50,023 nucleotides of DNA from Stenotrophomonas ginsengisoli (lineage in GTDB: Bacteria > Pseudomonadota > Gammaproteobacteria > Xanthomonadales > Xanthomonadaceae): contig NZ_LDJM01000020.1 of NCBI RefSeq assembly GCF_001431485.1, forward strand, positions 1 through 50,023. The letters are read 5' to 3'. The notes beneath the pieces are model-generated. The model was not told where the DNA came from. It did no database searches and saw nothing but the letters and a program-made list of their open reading frames with translations. Both the position numbers and the translations under genes were made by a program. Every line of letters begins with the position of its first letter. Within the stretch, counting starts at the first letter, position 1. Below are positions 48,037-50,023 of this stretch, piece after piece.

Positions 48037-49341
48037 ATGCCTGTCTCCCGCTCCCACCCGCATCTGGTCATCATCGGCGGTGGTTTTGCCGGCCTGGCCA
48101 CCGCCCGGGCCCTGGCCCGCGCCCCGCTGCGCATCACCCTGATCGACCGCCGCAACCACCATCTGTTCCAGCCCCTGCTCTACCAGGTGGCCACTGCCGG
48201 GCTGTCCTCACCGGACATCGCCGCCCCGCTGCGCCACATCCTGCGCCGCCAGGCCAATGTCAGCGTGCGACTGGATGAGGTCAGCGCCATCGACAGGAGC
48301 GCCCGCCAGCTGCAGCTGGGCGATGGCAGCGTGCTCGATTACGACCTGCTGCTGGTGGCCAGCGGCGCCACCCATGCCTATTTCGGCAACGATGCCTGGG
48401 CCACCCATGCGCCCGGCCTGAAGACCTTGGACGATGCCCTGCTGCTGCGGCGCAAGCTGCTGCTGGCCTTCGAGCGGGCCGAACGCGAGCCCGACCCGGC
48501 ACGCCGGGCGGCCTGGCTGAGCTTTGTGGTGGTCGGCGCCGGGCCAACCGGGGTCGAGCTGGCCGGCACCCTGGCCGAAATCGCCCGGCATACGCTCAAG
48601 GACCAGTTCCAGCACATCGATCCCGGCGCGGCCCGGGTGCGCCTGGTCGAAGCCGGGCCGCGGGTACTGTCCAGCTTCCCCGAAGCCCTCTCGGCCAAGG
48701 CCCGGGCGCAGTTGCAGCGGCTGGGGGTGGAGGTACTGACCGGCACCCCGGTCAGCGCCATCGATGCCGACGGCATTGCCCTGGGCGACCAGCGCCTGCC
48801 CGCACGCACGGTGATCTGGGCTGCCGGGGTGGCGGCCTCGCCACTGGGCCGCTGCTTGGACACCCCGCTGGACCGGGCCGGCCGGGTCCAGGTGGCCCCG
48901 GACCTGAGCGTGCCCGGGCATCCGGAGATCTTCGTCGCCGGCGACCTGGCCGCCATCGCCCAGGCCGACGGCCGCCCGGTGCCGGGGGTGGCCCCGGCGG
49001 CCAAACAGATGGGCCGTTACATCGCCAACGTGATCCGGGCCCGGCTGGACGGCAAACCGGCACCGGCGCCGTTTGCCTACAACGACCAAGGCAACCTGGC
49101 CACGATCGGACGCATGGCCGCCATCGTCCACATGGGCCGGCTGCAGCTGTCCGGGGTGCTGGCCTGGTGGTTCTGGCTGGCCGTGCACGTGCTGTTCCTG
49201 ATCGGCTTCCGCAACCGTTTCGTGGTCCTGCTCAACTGGGGCGTGGCCTACTGGAGCTACCAGCGCAGCGCGCGCATCATCCTCGGCGATCCCTACCAGG
49301 ATCCGACCGGGCCGGGTACGCCATCCCCGCCGGATGCCTGA
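48037..49341 (+). CDS. ndh: Type II NADH dehydrogenase
   Basis: 434 residues. A non-proton-pumping NADH:quinone oxidoreductase on the inner face of the membrane. FAD site LVIIGGGFAGLATARAL, NADH site VVVGAGPTGVELAGTLAEIA, second FAD motif EIFVAGDLAAIAQADGRPVP, and quinone-pocket AAKQMGRYIANVI. The C-terminal amphipathic/hydrophobic helices (LSGVLAWWFWLAVHVLFLIG) anchor it to the membrane. GAGG 5 nt before ATG 48037 decides the start. Confidence 0.94.
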   Translation: MPVSRSHPHLVIIGGGFAGLATARALARAPLRITLIDRRNHHLFQPLLYQVATAGLSSPDIAAPLRHILRRQANVSVRLDEVSAIDRSARQLQLGDGSVLDYDLLLVASGATHAYFGNDAWATHAPGLKTLDDALLLRRKLLLAFERAEREPDPARRAAWLSFVVVGAGPTGVELAGTLAEIARHTLKDQFQHIDPGAARVRLVEAGPRVLSSFPEALSAKARAQLQRLGVEVLTGTPVSAIDADGIALGDQRLPARTVIWAAGVAASPLGRCLDTPLDRAGRVQVAPDLSVPGHPEIFVAGDLAAIAQADGRPVPGVAPAAKQMGRYIANVIRARLDGKPAPAPFAYNDQGNLATIGRMAAIVHMGRLQLSGVLAWWFWLAVHVLFLIGFRNRFVVLLNWGVAYWSYQRSARIILGDPYQDPTGPGTPSPPDA

Positions 49342-49354
49342 AGCCCACAACGCA

Positions 49355-49385
49355 AAAGGCCCGGTCAATGACCGGGCCCTTGCCA
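49355..49385 (-). terminator. Terminator shared by ndh and rpoH
   Basis: GGCCCGGTCA and TGACCGGGCC form a 10-bp stem with one-base loop. On the minus strand it is followed by TTTTGCG after rpoH; on the plus strand the run is short (CTTG). It mainly serves rpoH. Confidence 0.75.
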
Positions 49386-49403
49386 GTACCTGCCGCGCCG
49401 CAA

Positions 49404-50023
<620 letters not shown>

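Overview
The window comes from a high-GC gammaproteobacterium of the Xanthomonadaceae, most probably Stenotrophomonas or a close relative. The evidence is the core gene content and order (rpoD, dtd, lipid A acyltransferase, ribA, LPS-core genes, rsmB-fmt-def, LysM-dprA-smg-topA-tsaC, sppA, priA, ndh, rpoH), the RpoD and TopA architectures, and the very high GC with strong GC3 bias. Genus is inferred from protein resemblance only.

Positions 1 to about 14270 are an accessory region that ends at the 3' side of a tRNA gene (14275-14350, minus strand). It holds a MobI-like conjugative transfer protein with a perfect inverted repeat upstream (oriT candidate); a complete type I restriction-modification operon (hsdM-hsdS-hsdR, minus strand); a three-gene cassette (HTH protein, DUF4258-like small protein, uracil-DNA-glycosylase-fold protein); a decayed IS3-family transposase fragment; and two different hipBA toxin-antitoxin modules placed back to back, antitoxins divergent, around a repeat-rich operator region. 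This looks like part of an integrative conjugative element or tRNA-anchored island carrying defence and stability genes.

Positions 14275-50023 are chromosomal core. First come tRNA, rpoD, dtd, an LpxL-type acyltransferase, ribA with a degenerate RibB-like N-terminus, and a pair of bacterial PH-domain membrane proteins. An envelope polysaccharide cluster follows (CDP-glycerol glycerophosphotransferase-like, GT2, O-antigen ligase-like, ArnT/PMT-like), packed so tightly that genes start 3 bp apart or overlap tail to tail. Next is a translation block (rsmB, fmt, def) divergent from LysM protein, dprA, smg, two GYF-domain membrane proteins, topA and tsaC. Then come two secreted DUF4124 proteins, an SDR, sppA, a MATE exporter, a DUF3106 protein and an unusual protein that looks like a sigma factor fused to a membrane anti-sigma. 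Last are priA (preceded by two perfect inverted DnaA boxes), a NYN-OST-HTH protein, ndh, and the 3' part of rpoH cut by the window end.

The best candidates for something undescribed are the HTH/DUF4258/UDG-fold cassette next to the restriction system, the divergent double hipBA module with its triplicated 18-bp operator-like motif, the sigma/anti-sigma-like fusion, and the inverted DnaA-box pair in front of priA. All functions are read from motifs by eye; no database search was possible.
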